Below the pieces are notes generated by a model. It did no database searches. It was given only the letters and a program-made list of their open reading frames with translations, and was not told the DNA's origin. The position numbers and the translations under genes are program-made. Below are positions 17,621 through 25,865 of a stretch of 64,000 nt of DNA, piece by piece. Position 1 is the first letter of the stretch. Every line of letters begins with the position of its first letter. This DNA comes from JADFXI01 sp963784135 (lineage in GTDB: Bacteria > Nitrospirota > Thermodesulfovibrionia > Thermodesulfovibrionales > Dissulfurispiraceae): NCBI GenBank assembly GCA_963784135.1, contig CAWAQG010000003.1:124001-188000 (forward strand), given 5' to 3'.

Positions 17621-18235
17621 ATGAATCTCGAAAAAGGGCATAACCCCTCAACACCAGAGCAAAACGCCGGCAATATATCAGGTCCCATCCCCGGAAGCAA
17701 TAATAGTGTGAATCTCCGCATTAGGATCGGCATCAGTTCATGCCTGCTCGGCGAAAGGGTGCGTTATGACGGAGGCCACAAACTGGACAGCTTCCTGGCA
17801 GATACCTTCGGACAATTCGTCGAATGGGTGCCGGTGTGTCCTGAAGTGGAATGCGGACTGCCTGTTCCCAGGGAGGCCATGCGCCTCGTGGGTGGACCGG
17901 ATGCGCCGCGCCTCGTTGCAAACCATAGCGGGACCGATCATACGGAGCGCATGGTCAAATGGGCGCATGAAAAAATCGAATGTCTCAGGAGCGCCGGGCT
18001 TTGCGGGTTCATTTTCAAGAGTAAATCCCCGAGTTCCGGCATGCAGGGCGTCGAAGTTTACACGCCTTCCGGAGCGCCGGCAGGCAGCGGCGTCGGTATA
18101 TTCGCACGAATCTTCATTAACTCTTTTCCCCTTTTGCCCGTAGAGGATGACATCCGGCTCCGTGACCCCTTTCTCAGGGAGAGTTTCATTGAAAGAGTTT
18201 TTTTTGCCGGCGCCCGCCTATATCCAAAAACATAA
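17621..18235 (+). CDS. DUF523 protein
   Basis: A 204-residue protein; the DUF523 domain runs from about residue 28 (IRIGISSCLLGERVRYDGG) to 185. The conserved cysteine pattern is visible: SSCLLGE, VCPEVECGLPVPRE and FIFKSKSPSSG. The first 27 residues are polar and unlike the family, so translation may start further in, but no better start with a ribosome site is evident. In other bacteria DUF523 is often fused to DUF1722 (YbgA); that part is absent. Biochemical role is unknown, and a 2-thiouracil desulfidase-like activity has been proposed for relatives. Confidence 0.8.
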   Translation: MNLEKGHNPSTPEQNAGNISGPIPGSNNSVNLRIRIGISSCLLGERVRYDGGHKLDSFLADTFGQFVEWVPVCPEVECGLPVPREAMRLVGGPDAPRLVANHSGTDHTERMVKWAHEKIECLRSAGLCGFIFKSKSPSSGMQGVEVYTPSGAPAGSGVGIFARIFINSFPLLPVEDDIRLRDPFLRESFIERVFFAGARLYPKT

Positions 18236-18286
18236 GCTGGATAAGGTATTATAGAGCGTGGGTATTTTTATTGCGGGAGGTATATT

Positions 18287-19279
18287 ATGAGAGCGACCAT
18301 CGGTATCCTTGCAGTGATTTTCCTTATAGCATCCGGCGCAGAGGTCTTCGGGGAAATGGATTCTAACCAAAATTGCATTCAGAGTTCAGATTATCTTGCA
18401 GACGGGCTTAAGTACCGTGGAGAAGGAAATTGCGGGGAGTCTGTAAAAAGTTATCAAATGGCCAGAAAGCTCAAGCAGTTTAAGGAGGATTGGATCTATA
18501 ATCTCGCGGTCGCCGATTGTTTCGTTGCGCTGAAGCGGCTTGATGATGCGATAGATTCATACACAAAAGTAATTGAGTCAACCACCAACCGGACCTTGCA
18601 GGCAGAGATGTACAAGGGAAGAGCAAGGGCCTATTACTTAAAGTCAGTTAAACCTGACAGCGTTGACCTGACAATGGTCGACCTTGCAAAACAGGACATT
18701 GAAAGCGCTGAAGGTCTCGGCGCCGACGTTTCAGACATCCGCAGAAATATAAGAGACGATACGGAGATGAAGACTGCCAGGACTTCCACAGAGGAAAAAA
18801 AGGAAATTGTCATCACTGCTAAACCGGTGACTGTCATTGAAAGTACGGGCAAGCTGATTATCGGCAACGGCGAATATGTGCTCTACCCTTACGGGGACAC
18901 AACAATAAAAGATCAACAGGGAACGTCCATTTCAGCCACTGATATCAAACCCGGCGACATCATTGATTTTTCATACACAATGTCTTACCCGAACAAGGCT
19001 GACGGGATGCTTCATATTTCAGCGAGTACAATCACCCTGCACCGTGATGTAGAACCCAAACCTGCGGCCGTCCAGGAAAAAGTCCCGGATACCACCGAGA
19101 TGCTCATTTTCTCCAAATTGAACATGCTGGCCGGCGAAATAAGAGACCTGAACGAGAAACTGCAGGCGGCCGCAAAGGGACCAAAAAAACCAAAGGTGAA
19201 AAAGAAGGCACGCAAAAAAAGCATTGCAAAAGAAAAAAAACCGCCGAAGAAAACCCAAATAGAAGGAGAGATTAAATAA
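18287..19279 (+). CDS. Secreted tetratricopeptide-repeat protein with Lys-rich tail
   Basis: A 330-residue protein with a signal peptide (about 22 residues, IGILAVIFLIASGAEVFG). Residues 35-120 hold about two TPR-like helical pairs (DYLADGLKYRGEGNCGESVK, YNLAVADCFVALKRLDDAID). A small beta-rich domain follows (GKLIIGNGEYVLYPYGDTTI, ISATDIKPGDIIDFSY) that resembles OB-like DUF5666 domains. The last 60 residues include a coiled segment and a Lys/Pro-rich tail. A good GGGAGG site precedes the ATG. It lies 2 bp upstream of htpG and is probably co-transcribed. Function is unknown; envelope location is inferred. Confidence 0.7.
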   Translation: MRATIGILAVIFLIASGAEVFGEMDSNQNCIQSSDYLADGLKYRGEGNCGESVKSYQMARKLKQFKEDWIYNLAVADCFVALKRLDDAIDSYTKVIESTTNRTLQAEMYKGRARAYYLKSVKPDSVDLTMVDLAKQDIESAEGLGADVSDIRRNIRDDTEMKTARTSTEEKKEIVITAKPVTVIESTGKLIIGNGEYVLYPYGDTTIKDQQGTSISATDIKPGDIIDFSYTMSYPNKADGMLHISASTITLHRDVEPKPAAVQEKVPDTTEMLIFSKLNMLAGEIRDLNEKLQAAAKGPKKPKVKKKARKKSIAKEKKPPKKTQIEGEIK

Positions 19280-19281
19280 TT

Positions 19282-21192
19282 ATGTCCGCGCAGAAAATGG
19301 AATTTAAAACGGAAGTCAAACAACTCCTCGATTTGATGATCCATTCGTTATACTCCCACAAGGAAATATTCCTGAGAGAGCTTATTTCCAATGCGTCCGA
19401 TGCCATAGATAAGGCCCGGTATGAGTCCCTCACCAACAGAGCTGTCCTTGAGGGCTCCGGGGATTGGAAAATCAAAATCACCGCCGACAGGACTGCCGGT
19501 ACTTTAACGATAAGCGACAATGGTATAGGAATGACAAAGGAGGAGGCGGTCAAGGCCCTGGGAACCATCGCCCACTCAGGGACAAAAGAATTCCTCAATA
19601 TACTGCAGCAAAAAGAGATTAAGGACAATCCCGAACTCATCGGCCAATTCGGAGTCGGCTTTTATTCCTCATTCATGGTTGCTGATAAAGTAATTCTTGT
19701 TACGAGAAAAGCCGGGGAAAACATCGGCATGGGGGTCAGGTGGGAATCAACGGCTGACGGCTCTTTCACCGTCGAAGATATTGAAAAAGAGCAAAAGGGC
19801 ACCGATGTCGTTCTGCACCTGAAGGAGGAGGAGAAAAAATACCTTGAACCCTGGGAGGTCAGGAATATTGTCAGAAAGTATTCCGACTACATCGAGCATC
19901 CTGTCGTTATGGATGTCGAACGCGAAGTGGACTCCACTATTGAAAAAGGTAAAAAAGTAAAAACAACCGAAGAGGAAACTCTGAATTCCAGAAAAGCCAT
20001 CTGGCTGAAAAACAAGTCGGAAATATCTCAGGACGAGTACAACGAGTTTTACAGGCACATTTCTCACGACCTTGCCGACCCGCTGAAAACAATCCACTAC
20101 AAGGCGGAAGGGACCTCTGAATTTACTGCCCTGCTGTATGTCCCGTCAAAAGCCCCTTTTAATATCTTTTACAAGGATTTCAAGCCAGGCCCTACCCTAT
20201 ATGTAAAAAGAGTGCAAATCATGGACCATTGCGAAGACCTTATCCCTGTCTACTTGAGGTTCGTGAAGGGAGTGGTGGATTCATCAGACCTTCCGCTGAA
20301 TATTTCGAGAGAGATCCTGCAGTCGAACAGGCAGGTCGAAATAATACGAAAAAGCATCACAAGACAGGTACTCGAAACGATAAGCGAGCTGAAAGAGCAC
20401 GAATACGATGCCTACCTCAATTTTTATCATGAGTTTGGAAAGGTCCTGAAAGAAGGAGTGCATTTCGATTTCGACAGGAAAGAACAGATCTCCGACCTGC
20501 TGCTTTTTCCGTCAACCAAAACAGAGCGGGGCACTCTCACGACGTTCCGGAAATATGTGGACGCTATGAAGGAAGGTCAGGAAGATATCTACTACATTAC
20601 AGGCAGTTCCCTTGAAGAGACTCTTTCCTCACCCTACCTGGAGGCCTTCAGGGAGAAAGGTTACGAGGTGCTCATCATGCTTGATGAGGTGGATGATTTC
20701 ATCATGGGAGGCCTTGAGTACAAAGGGAAACACCTGAAGTCTGTTACCAGGGGCGACATAAAACTGGACAAAACAGATGAATCAGACAGGAAAAAAGCGG
20801 AAAAAAAGTACGAAAAAATACTGGAGTTCATAAAAGAGAGCTTGAAAGAAGACGTAAAGGATGTGCGCATGTCCTCCAGGCTGAAAGATTCAGCGTGCTG
20901 TCTTGTTGGCGATGAAGGAGATATAGACCCTCAGATGGAAAAGATATTTAAGGCCATGGGACAGGAGGTGCCGGTGCATAAGCGGATTTTGGAGATCAAT
21001 CCGTCACATCCTGTCATTGAAGCCATGCAATCGATCCTCGAAAAGGATGGCCGAAATCCTGTCATCACAGAGTATGCGCGGCTGCTGTATGATCAGGCAG
21101 TATTGCTCGAAGGCTCGAAGCCAAAGGACCCCGCTGCATTCGCCAAGTCTATTGCAAAATTAATGGCTGATAATGCAAGTCGGTACTCATAA
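19282..21192 (+). CDS. htpG: Molecular chaperone HtpG (bacterial Hsp90)
   Basis: A 636-residue Hsp90 homologue with the GHKL ATPase motifs at the N-terminus: LRELISNASDAIDKARYESL near residue 28, ISDNGIGMTKEEA, GTIAHSGTKEF and GQFGVGFYSSF. The middle and C-terminal dimerisation domains are complete (EDLIPVYLRFVKGVVDSSDL; SSRLKDSACCLVGDEGD). Length is normal. HtpG folds client proteins in the cytoplasm and is usually stress-induced. The gene follows the TPR protein gene by 2 bp, and the palindromic element from 21198 begins 6 bp after its stop, so that element may also end transcription. Confidence 0.95.
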   Translation: MSAQKMEFKTEVKQLLDLMIHSLYSHKEIFLRELISNASDAIDKARYESLTNRAVLEGSGDWKIKITADRTAGTLTISDNGIGMTKEEAVKALGTIAHSGTKEFLNILQQKEIKDNPELIGQFGVGFYSSFMVADKVILVTRKAGENIGMGVRWESTADGSFTVEDIEKEQKGTDVVLHLKEEEKKYLEPWEVRNIVRKYSDYIEHPVVMDVEREVDSTIEKGKKVKTTEEETLNSRKAIWLKNKSEISQDEYNEFYRHISHDLADPLKTIHYKAEGTSEFTALLYVPSKAPFNIFYKDFKPGPTLYVKRVQIMDHCEDLIPVYLRFVKGVVDSSDLPLNISREILQSNRQVEIIRKSITRQVLETISELKEHEYDAYLNFYHEFGKVLKEGVHFDFDRKEQISDLLLFPSTKTERGTLTTFRKYVDAMKEGQEDIYYITGSSLEETLSSPYLEAFREKGYEVLIMLDEVDDFIMGGLEYKGKHLKSVTRGDIKLDKTDESDRKKAEKKYEKILEFIKESLKEDVKDVRMSSRLKDSACCLVGDEGDIDPQMEKIFKAMGQEVPVHKRILEINPSHPVIEAMQSILEKDGRNPVITEYARLLYDQAVLLEGSKPKDPAAFAKSIAKLMADNASRYS

Positions 21193-21197
21193 GGAAG

Positions 21198-21352
21198 GGA
21201 TCAGCAGGGGCAGTCAGGCCATAGTGCTTCGCTCATTCTCGCAAGGCATCCAGCCTTGCTCCGAGGCTATGACAGCCTGTGTCACCATCCTTGGCGTCAC
21301 TTAGGCTGTCAAAGTCCGCTCAGCACCATGTCCCGCCTGCCCCTGCCGATCC
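21198..21352. repeat. 155-bp cloverleaf-like imperfect palindrome after htpG
   Basis: The ends pair: GGATCAGCAGGGGCAG at 21198-21213 with its near-complement at 21337-21352 (one mismatch). Weaker pairing continues inward for about 20 nt (CCATAGTGCT against AGCACCATG). Two hairpins lie inside: GCAAGGC/GCCTTGC at 21241-21259 (7 bp, 5-nt loop) and a longer one closed by GACAGCCT/AGGCTGTC at about 21271-21310. The layout is like a dispersed palindromic repeat rather than a simple terminator; there is no T-run. It could still stop or stabilise the htpG transcript. Confidence 0.65.
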
Positions 21353-21380
21353 GATATAATTTTATTCTATAAAATAAAAA

Positions 21381-21556
21381 ACAGGAGAAGGGGAGCACTT
21401 GTTTTTTGGCGCGATGCACGGGTCTACTGGAGCAGGGGCGAGTAACGCCGAGCCCCAACTTAGAACTGATTCGGATATCGCTGACAGGAAAAAATTTGGA
21501 ATTACCTGCAAAGGTAGTTTCAGCGCGTCGAAAAACAAGTGCTCCCCTTCTCCTGT
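21381..21556 (+). ncRNA. Candidate structured RNA closed by a 33-bp stem, upstream of ilvC
   Basis: Positions 21381-21413 pair with 21524-21556. There are 26 consecutive perfect pairs, then a further 7 that include one T-G and one G-T pair. Those wobbles pair in RNA only when the plus strand is transcribed, and would be A-C clashes on the minus strand. Inside, AATTACCT/AGGTAGTT at about 21500-21519 forms an 8-bp hairpin with a GCAA (GNRA) tetraloop, again with one U-G pair, and GGGGC/GCCCC at 21435-21456 forms another. I know no family that matches. A non-coding mobile palindrome is the main alternative. An AT-rich putative promoter for ilvC lies after it. Confidence 0.55.
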
Positions 21557-21645
21557 CTTCCTTAATTATGTACAGAGAAATTATTTGGTAAAATGTGTAA
21601 TATAATATGACTGACTTTTTAAAAAGAAACGCGGAGGAGAAAGCA

Positions 21646-22662
21646 ATGATAAATATCTTTTATGACAAAGATGCCAAGCCTGAGATACTGAAAGGGAAAA
21701 AGATAGTAATTATGGGTTACGGCAGCCAGGGACATGCCCATGCAAACAACTTGAGAGACAGCGGCATGGACGTGACCATAGGGATCAGAAAAGGCAGCAG
21801 CTGGGACAAGGCCGCCGCAGCCGGATTTAAGGTCATGACACCCGCTGAAGCAGCAAAAATAGCCGACGTCATCATGATACTGCTGCCTGACGAATTTCAG
21901 GCGGATGTTTACAAAGACGAGATTGCTTCTAACATGAAAAAGGGCGTCTATCTTGCCTTTGCCCATGGCTTTAATATCCACTTCGGACAGATAGTCCCCC
22001 CCGCTGATGCCAACGTGTTTATGGCGGCCCCAAAGGGACCGGGTCACCTGGTCAGGTCTGAATATACAAAAGGCAGCGGCGTGCCGTGTCTTATTGCCGT
22101 GCATCAGGACCCCTCCGGCAATACAAAAGACGTTGCTCTGGCTTACGCATCAGGAGTAGGCGGCGGAAGGGCCGGGGTCATCGAGACTTCCTTCAGGGAA
22201 GAGACCGAGACCGACCTCTTCGGTGAACAGGTCGTCCTTTGCGGCGGCATCACTGCACTCATCCAGGCCGGTTTTGAGACCCTGGTGGAAGCCGGATATG
22301 CTCCCGAGATGGCATATTTCGAGTGCCTGCATGAAGTAAAACTGATTGTTGATCTTATTTATGAAGGCGGGATTACAAATATGCGTTATTCGATCAGCAA
22401 TACCGCCCAATACGGTGATCTTACAAGGGGGCCCCGTGTGGTCACCGACGAGACAAAAAAAGAAATGAAAAACATTCTGGGCGAGATACAGGACGGTAAA
22501 TTTGCTCGCGAGTGGCTGCTTGAATGCAAGGTGAATAAGCCTGTATTCAATGCGTTGACGCGCAGGGGCGAGGAACATCAGGTCGAGCAGGTTGGAGCAA
22601 AGCTGAGGTCGATGATGCCCTGGCTCAAAAAGGGCAAATTGGTGGACAGATCAAAGGCATAA
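21646..22662 (+). CDS. ilvC: Ketol-acid reductoisomerase
   Basis: The class I enzyme of valine, leucine and isoleucine synthesis, which isomerises and reduces 2-acetolactate or 2-aceto-2-hydroxybutyrate with NADPH. I start it at the ATG at 21646, preceded by GGAGGAG at 8 nt; this gives the family-standard 338 residues (MINIFYDKDAKPEILKGK). The dinucleotide loop is VIMGYGSQGHAHANN. The metal site and substrate region are in ETDLFGEQVVLCGG and YFECLHEVKLIVDLIYEGG. It heads a plus-strand group with psd, pssA and leuA. Confidence 0.95.
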   Translation: MINIFYDKDAKPEILKGKKIVIMGYGSQGHAHANNLRDSGMDVTIGIRKGSSWDKAAAAGFKVMTPAEAAKIADVIMILLPDEFQADVYKDEIASNMKKGVYLAFAHGFNIHFGQIVPPADANVFMAAPKGPGHLVRSEYTKGSGVPCLIAVHQDPSGNTKDVALAYASGVGGGRAGVIETSFREETETDLFGEQVVLCGGITALIQAGFETLVEAGYAPEMAYFECLHEVKLIVDLIYEGGITNMRYSISNTAQYGDLTRGPRVVTDETKKEMKNILGEIQDGKFAREWLLECKVNKPVFNALTRRGEEHQVEQVGAKLRSMMPWLKKGKLVDRSKA

Positions 22663-22670
22663 AAATAACA

Positions 22671-22751
22671 AGGTTGAGGTTAAGGTTGAGGTTAAGAAAT
22701 CCATAAAAAGGGGCGGTACCTTTATCTCAGCCTTAACCTTAGCCTTAACCT
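22671..22751 (+). repeat. Long G-U-rich hairpin made of AGGTTGAGGTTA repeats between ilvC and psd
   Basis: Positions 22671-22696 (two tandem copies of AGGTTGAGGTTA plus AG) can pair with 22726-22751. Of 26 positions, 21 are Watson-Crick, four are G-U and one is A-C when read as plus-strand RNA. The loop is about 29 nt. There is no T-run, so it is not a standard terminator; it may protect or process the ilvC mRNA. The heptad-like repeat itself recurs in many genomes as spacer sequence. Confidence 0.5.
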
Positions 22752-22768
22752 AATTCTTTGAGGAAATA

Positions 22769-23401
22769 ATGCTCAAATTTGCGCCTGAAGGTTGGCCGTT
22801 TATATCTCTTGCCGCCGCTGTAACAATTGCCGCTTTTATTTTTGGAGGGGTGTGGGCTGCTGCCCTTCCTCTCGTCCTCACCCTTTTCATAGCCTACTTC
22901 TTCAGGGACCCTGAACGGCGGGCCCCCGAGGGCGACAATATCTTCGTGTCGCCTGCAGACGGACGGATTTTACAGATACAGACGGTCACCGAGGAGAAAT
23001 TTCTGAAAAGCAGAGCGATAGAGATAAGTATTTTCATGTCGCCTCTCAATGTGCATGTCAACAGAGCGCCCTGCTCCGGCGTGGTGGAATCCGCTGTATA
23101 CACTCCCGGCGCGTTCATATCCGCATTCAAACCGGAGGCATCCATCCGCAACGAAAACATTGCGATGCTTCTCAAGGGAAGCAGCGGCAGCATACTCGTT
23201 CGCCAGGTTGCGGGTGCTGTAGCACGGCGCGTAGTCTGCCGGGTCCGGCAAGGAGATACACTAAAAACAGGCCAACGCTATGGAATTATAAAATTCAGTT
23301 CCCGGCTCGATGTATATCTTCCCGAAAACACCGAAATCAAAGTAAAGACCGGGGACCCGGTCAAAGCGGGCGAAACCATTATAGGACAGCTGAATATATG
23401 A
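22769..23401 (+). CDS. psd: Phosphatidylserine decarboxylase, short form
   Basis: A 210-residue proenzyme of the short Psd family (TIGR00164-like): a membrane-associated N-terminus (two hydrophobic stretches in residues 8-45), then AYFFRDPERRAPEGDNIFVSP and ISIFMSPLNVHVNRAPC. It should decarboxylate phosphatidylserine to phosphatidylethanolamine. The self-cleavage region near residue 180 reads IIKFSSRLDVYLP, where family members usually have a Gly before the pyruvoyl-forming Ser (FGSR). So the Gly is Ser here. It overlaps pssA by ATGA. Confidence 0.9.
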   Translation: MLKFAPEGWPFISLAAAVTIAAFIFGGVWAAALPLVLTLFIAYFFRDPERRAPEGDNIFVSPADGRILQIQTVTEEKFLKSRAIEISIFMSPLNVHVNRAPCSGVVESAVYTPGAFISAFKPEASIRNENIAMLLKGSSGSILVRQVAGAVARRVVCRVRQGDTLKTGQRYGIIKFSSRLDVYLPENTEIKVKTGDPVKAGETIIGQLNI

Positions 23402-24204
23402 TTGTTACCTATCCCGACATACATGACAAGAAGCCCAAGAAGGGTGTTTATCTGCTGCCGAACACGCTGACTCTTTGCGGCATGTTCAGCGGTTTTTTTG
23501 CAATCATGTCTGCAATAAACGGCAATTACCTTTACGCGGCCTGGGCCATAGTTATCGCTAATATATTTGACGGCCTTGACGGCTGGATTGCCCGTCTGAC
23601 CAATACCTCGACACGCTTCGGTATAGAGCTTGATTCGCTTTCCGATCTTGTGGCGTTCGGCGTCGCCCCTTCCATAATGATGTACAAGTGGGCACTCGGG
23701 CCTTTCGGCAGGTTCGGATGGGCCGCGGCCTTTTTGTTTGTCGCATGCGGGGCGCTGAGGCTGGCCCGCTTTAATGTGCAGACAGGGGCCCCGGGCTCGA
23801 AGGCTTTCAAAGGGATGCCTATCCCGGGCGCTGCCACTATCCTGTCATCGATTATAATAGTCTACTATGAATTCTGGGAGGGTCCTCCTCCAAAGAATGT
23901 CTTTTTCCCGGTGATAACGATTATTCTCTCTTTGCTGATGGTAAGCACTATCAAGTATCACGGGCTTAAGGAACTGGACTTCAGGGAAAAAAAGCCTTTC
24001 AGGTTCCTCGTAATTTTTGTCTTGATACTTTTCGTCCTGCTTATTCATCCTCCGACAGCGATATTTGTTTTTGCAATGTCGTACCTTGTTTGGGGTATAA
24101 TTGAAAATGTCTACATTCTGATTAAGCGGAGGAGAATGCAGCCTGCGGCACAGCCGCAGGAAAGTTCTTCGGAACACGAGGACAATACACTTGAGAACCA
24201 TTAA
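23398..24204 (+). CDS. pssA: CDP-diacylglycerol--serine O-phosphatidyltransferase
   Basis: A 268-residue polytopic membrane enzyme of the CDP-alcohol phosphatidyltransferase family. The catalytic signature DGx2ARx8Gx3Dx3D is complete: DGWIAR at about residue 60, then G and the two Asp in FGIELDSLSD. It makes phosphatidylserine from CDP-diacylglycerol and serine, feeding the Psd encoded just upstream (ATGA overlap). Six to eight helices are expected. The C-terminal 25 residues are Gln/Glu-rich and overlap the leuA start by 14 bp. Confidence 0.93.
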   Translation: MIVTYPDIHDKKPKKGVYLLPNTLTLCGMFSGFFAIMSAINGNYLYAAWAIVIANIFDGLDGWIARLTNTSTRFGIELDSLSDLVAFGVAPSIMMYKWALGPFGRFGWAAAFLFVACGALRLARFNVQTGAPGSKAFKGMPIPGAATILSSIIIVYYEFWEGPPPKNVFFPVITIILSLLMVSTIKYHGLKELDFREKKPFRFLVIFVLILFVLLIHPPTAIFVFAMSYLVWGIIENVYILIKRRRMQPAAQPQESSSEHEDNTLENH

Positions 24205-25699
24205 GATATTTGATACTACGTTGAGAGACGGCGAACAGTCGCCCGGCGCTTCCATGAACGTCGAAGAGAAGCTGCAGGTTGCGCGGCAACTGGTAAAACT
24301 TGGCGTGGACACGATCGAAGCCGGCTTCCCCATAGCCTCGCCCGGTGATTTTGAGGCGGTGCGGAGGATTGCTGCGGAAGTGCAGGGCGCAACTATTGCC
24401 GGGCTTGCAAGGGCCAAAGAACAGGACATAAAAAGTGCGTGGGAGGCGTTAAAAGAAGCTCCTCAGCGGCGCATTCACACATTCCATTCGACTTCCGACA
24501 TACATTTGAAATACCAGTTCAGGGTAAGCCGTGAAGAAGCGCTAAAAAGGTCCGTCGAGATGGTCAAGCTTGCAAAAAGCCTTGTTGATGACGTGGAATT
24601 CTCTCCAATGGATGCCACCAGGACTGATAGTTCCTACCTGCTGGAAGTAATAGAGGCGGTTGTCGGTGCAGGGGCGTCCACAATAAATGTACCGGATACA
24701 GTGGGGTACACCACGCCTGACGAATTCGGGGCCCTGATTAAATTAATTAAGGAAAGAATAGGCGCTAAGGCGGTTATCTCGGTCCACTGTCATAACGATC
24801 TGGGCCTCGCTGTCGCAAACTCGCTGGCCGCGATTATAAACGGGGCGGGACAGGTTGAGTGCACGATAAACGGCATAGGGGAGCGTGCGGGCAATTGTTC
24901 CATGGAAGAGGTCGTTATGAACCTTGCAACCCGTAAAGACTTCTATCAGGCTGCGACCGTCATAAATACAAAAGAGATAATCCGCACCAGCAGGCTTGTT
25001 ACAAGGATCACCGGGATACAGGTGCAGCCGAACAAGGCAATCGTTGGCGCCAATGCATTCGCCCATGAATCGGGCATTCATCAAGACGGTCTTCTTAAAG
25101 AAAAAATGACCTACGAAATTATACGGCCCGAAGACATAGGCCTTAACCGCACTGAGCTTGTCCTCGGGAAGCACTCTGGAAGACATGCGTTTAAAACAAG
25201 ACTGGGCGAACTCGGATACTCACTCACCGACGAAGAGGTGGAAACCGCCTTCGGGAAATTCAAGCATCTGGCTGACCAGAAAAAAAATATTTTCGATGAG
25301 GACCTCGAAGCCCTTATTTCGGAAGAGGTATCCAAAACTCCTGAAATTTACAGTCTCGTGGACCTCTCAATAGCGAGCGGAACGAATGTCCGTCCGACAG
25401 CTTCTCTTAAAATGAAGATCGGCGGCGCTGTTGCCGAGACGGTGGAACGCGGCGACGGTCCGGTAGATGCTGCCTATAAGGCGATTGCCGCTCTGACACA
25501 GACAAAGAGCAGTTTGTTGAAATTCGAGGTCAAAGGCATCACAGGCGGGACGGATGCTCTTGGAGAAGTCACCGTATCGCTGGAAGAGGACGGCAGGACA
25601 GTCCGCGGAAACGGCGCCGACACCGATATTATCGTTGCTGCTGCCAGGGCCTACATCACCGCATTGAACAAGCTTGCTGCAGGAAAAAAACATACATAG
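24191..25699 (+). CDS. leuA: 2-isopropylmalate synthase
   Basis: A 502-residue enzyme catalysing the first committed step of leucine synthesis (acetyl-CoA plus 2-ketoisovalerate). Catalytic motifs are FDTTLRDGEQSPGASM at the start, VHCHNDLGLAVANS with the metal-binding HxH, and NGIGERAGNCSMEE. The C-terminal regulatory domain with the leucine site is present (residues 390-500). The start is a TTG at 24191 overlapping pssA. The length fits the LeuA type 1 group. A terminator follows at 25795. Confidence 0.94.
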   Translation: MRTIKIFDTTLRDGEQSPGASMNVEEKLQVARQLVKLGVDTIEAGFPIASPGDFEAVRRIAAEVQGATIAGLARAKEQDIKSAWEALKEAPQRRIHTFHSTSDIHLKYQFRVSREEALKRSVEMVKLAKSLVDDVEFSPMDATRTDSSYLLEVIEAVVGAGASTINVPDTVGYTTPDEFGALIKLIKERIGAKAVISVHCHNDLGLAVANSLAAIINGAGQVECTINGIGERAGNCSMEEVVMNLATRKDFYQAATVINTKEIIRTSRLVTRITGIQVQPNKAIVGANAFAHESGIHQDGLLKEKMTYEIIRPEDIGLNRTELVLGKHSGRHAFKTRLGELGYSLTDEEVETAFGKFKHLADQKKNIFDEDLEALISEEVSKTPEIYSLVDLSIASGTNVRPTASLKMKIGGAVAETVERGDGPVDAAYKAIAALTQTKSSLLKFEVKGITGGTDALGEVTVSLEEDGRTVRGNGADTDIIVAAARAYITALNKLAAGKKHT

Positions 25700-25794
25700 G
25701 AAATTATAGCAACTGCGGTGCGTTGACTTTTTTCAGATTATTGCAGTATTTTTAATACATGAGGGCAAGCCCTCAGTTGCGGAACTTGACCATG

Positions 25795-25830
25795 GGGCCT
25801 GAGATTCATTAGAATTTCAGGCCCGCTTAT
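25795..25830 (+). terminator. Rho-independent terminator after leuA
   Basis: GGGCCTGA at 25795-25802 pairs perfectly with TCAGGCCC at 25817-25824, with extra ATT/AAT pairing inside the loop. A T-rich tract (TTATTTTTA) follows at 25828. A second small hairpin, GAGGGC-AA-GCCCTC, lies upstream at 25761-25774. It would end the ilvC-psd-pssA-leuA transcript and separates it from the convergent 22-mer repeat protein gene. Confidence 0.75.
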
Positions 25831-25865
25831 TTTTAATGCCCTCACGCATAAGGCGAAAAATGCTC

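Noticed and set aside
21399..21605. Two open frames upstream of ilvC
   Set aside because: They lie mostly in the 33-bp-stem element and have no family-like sequence.
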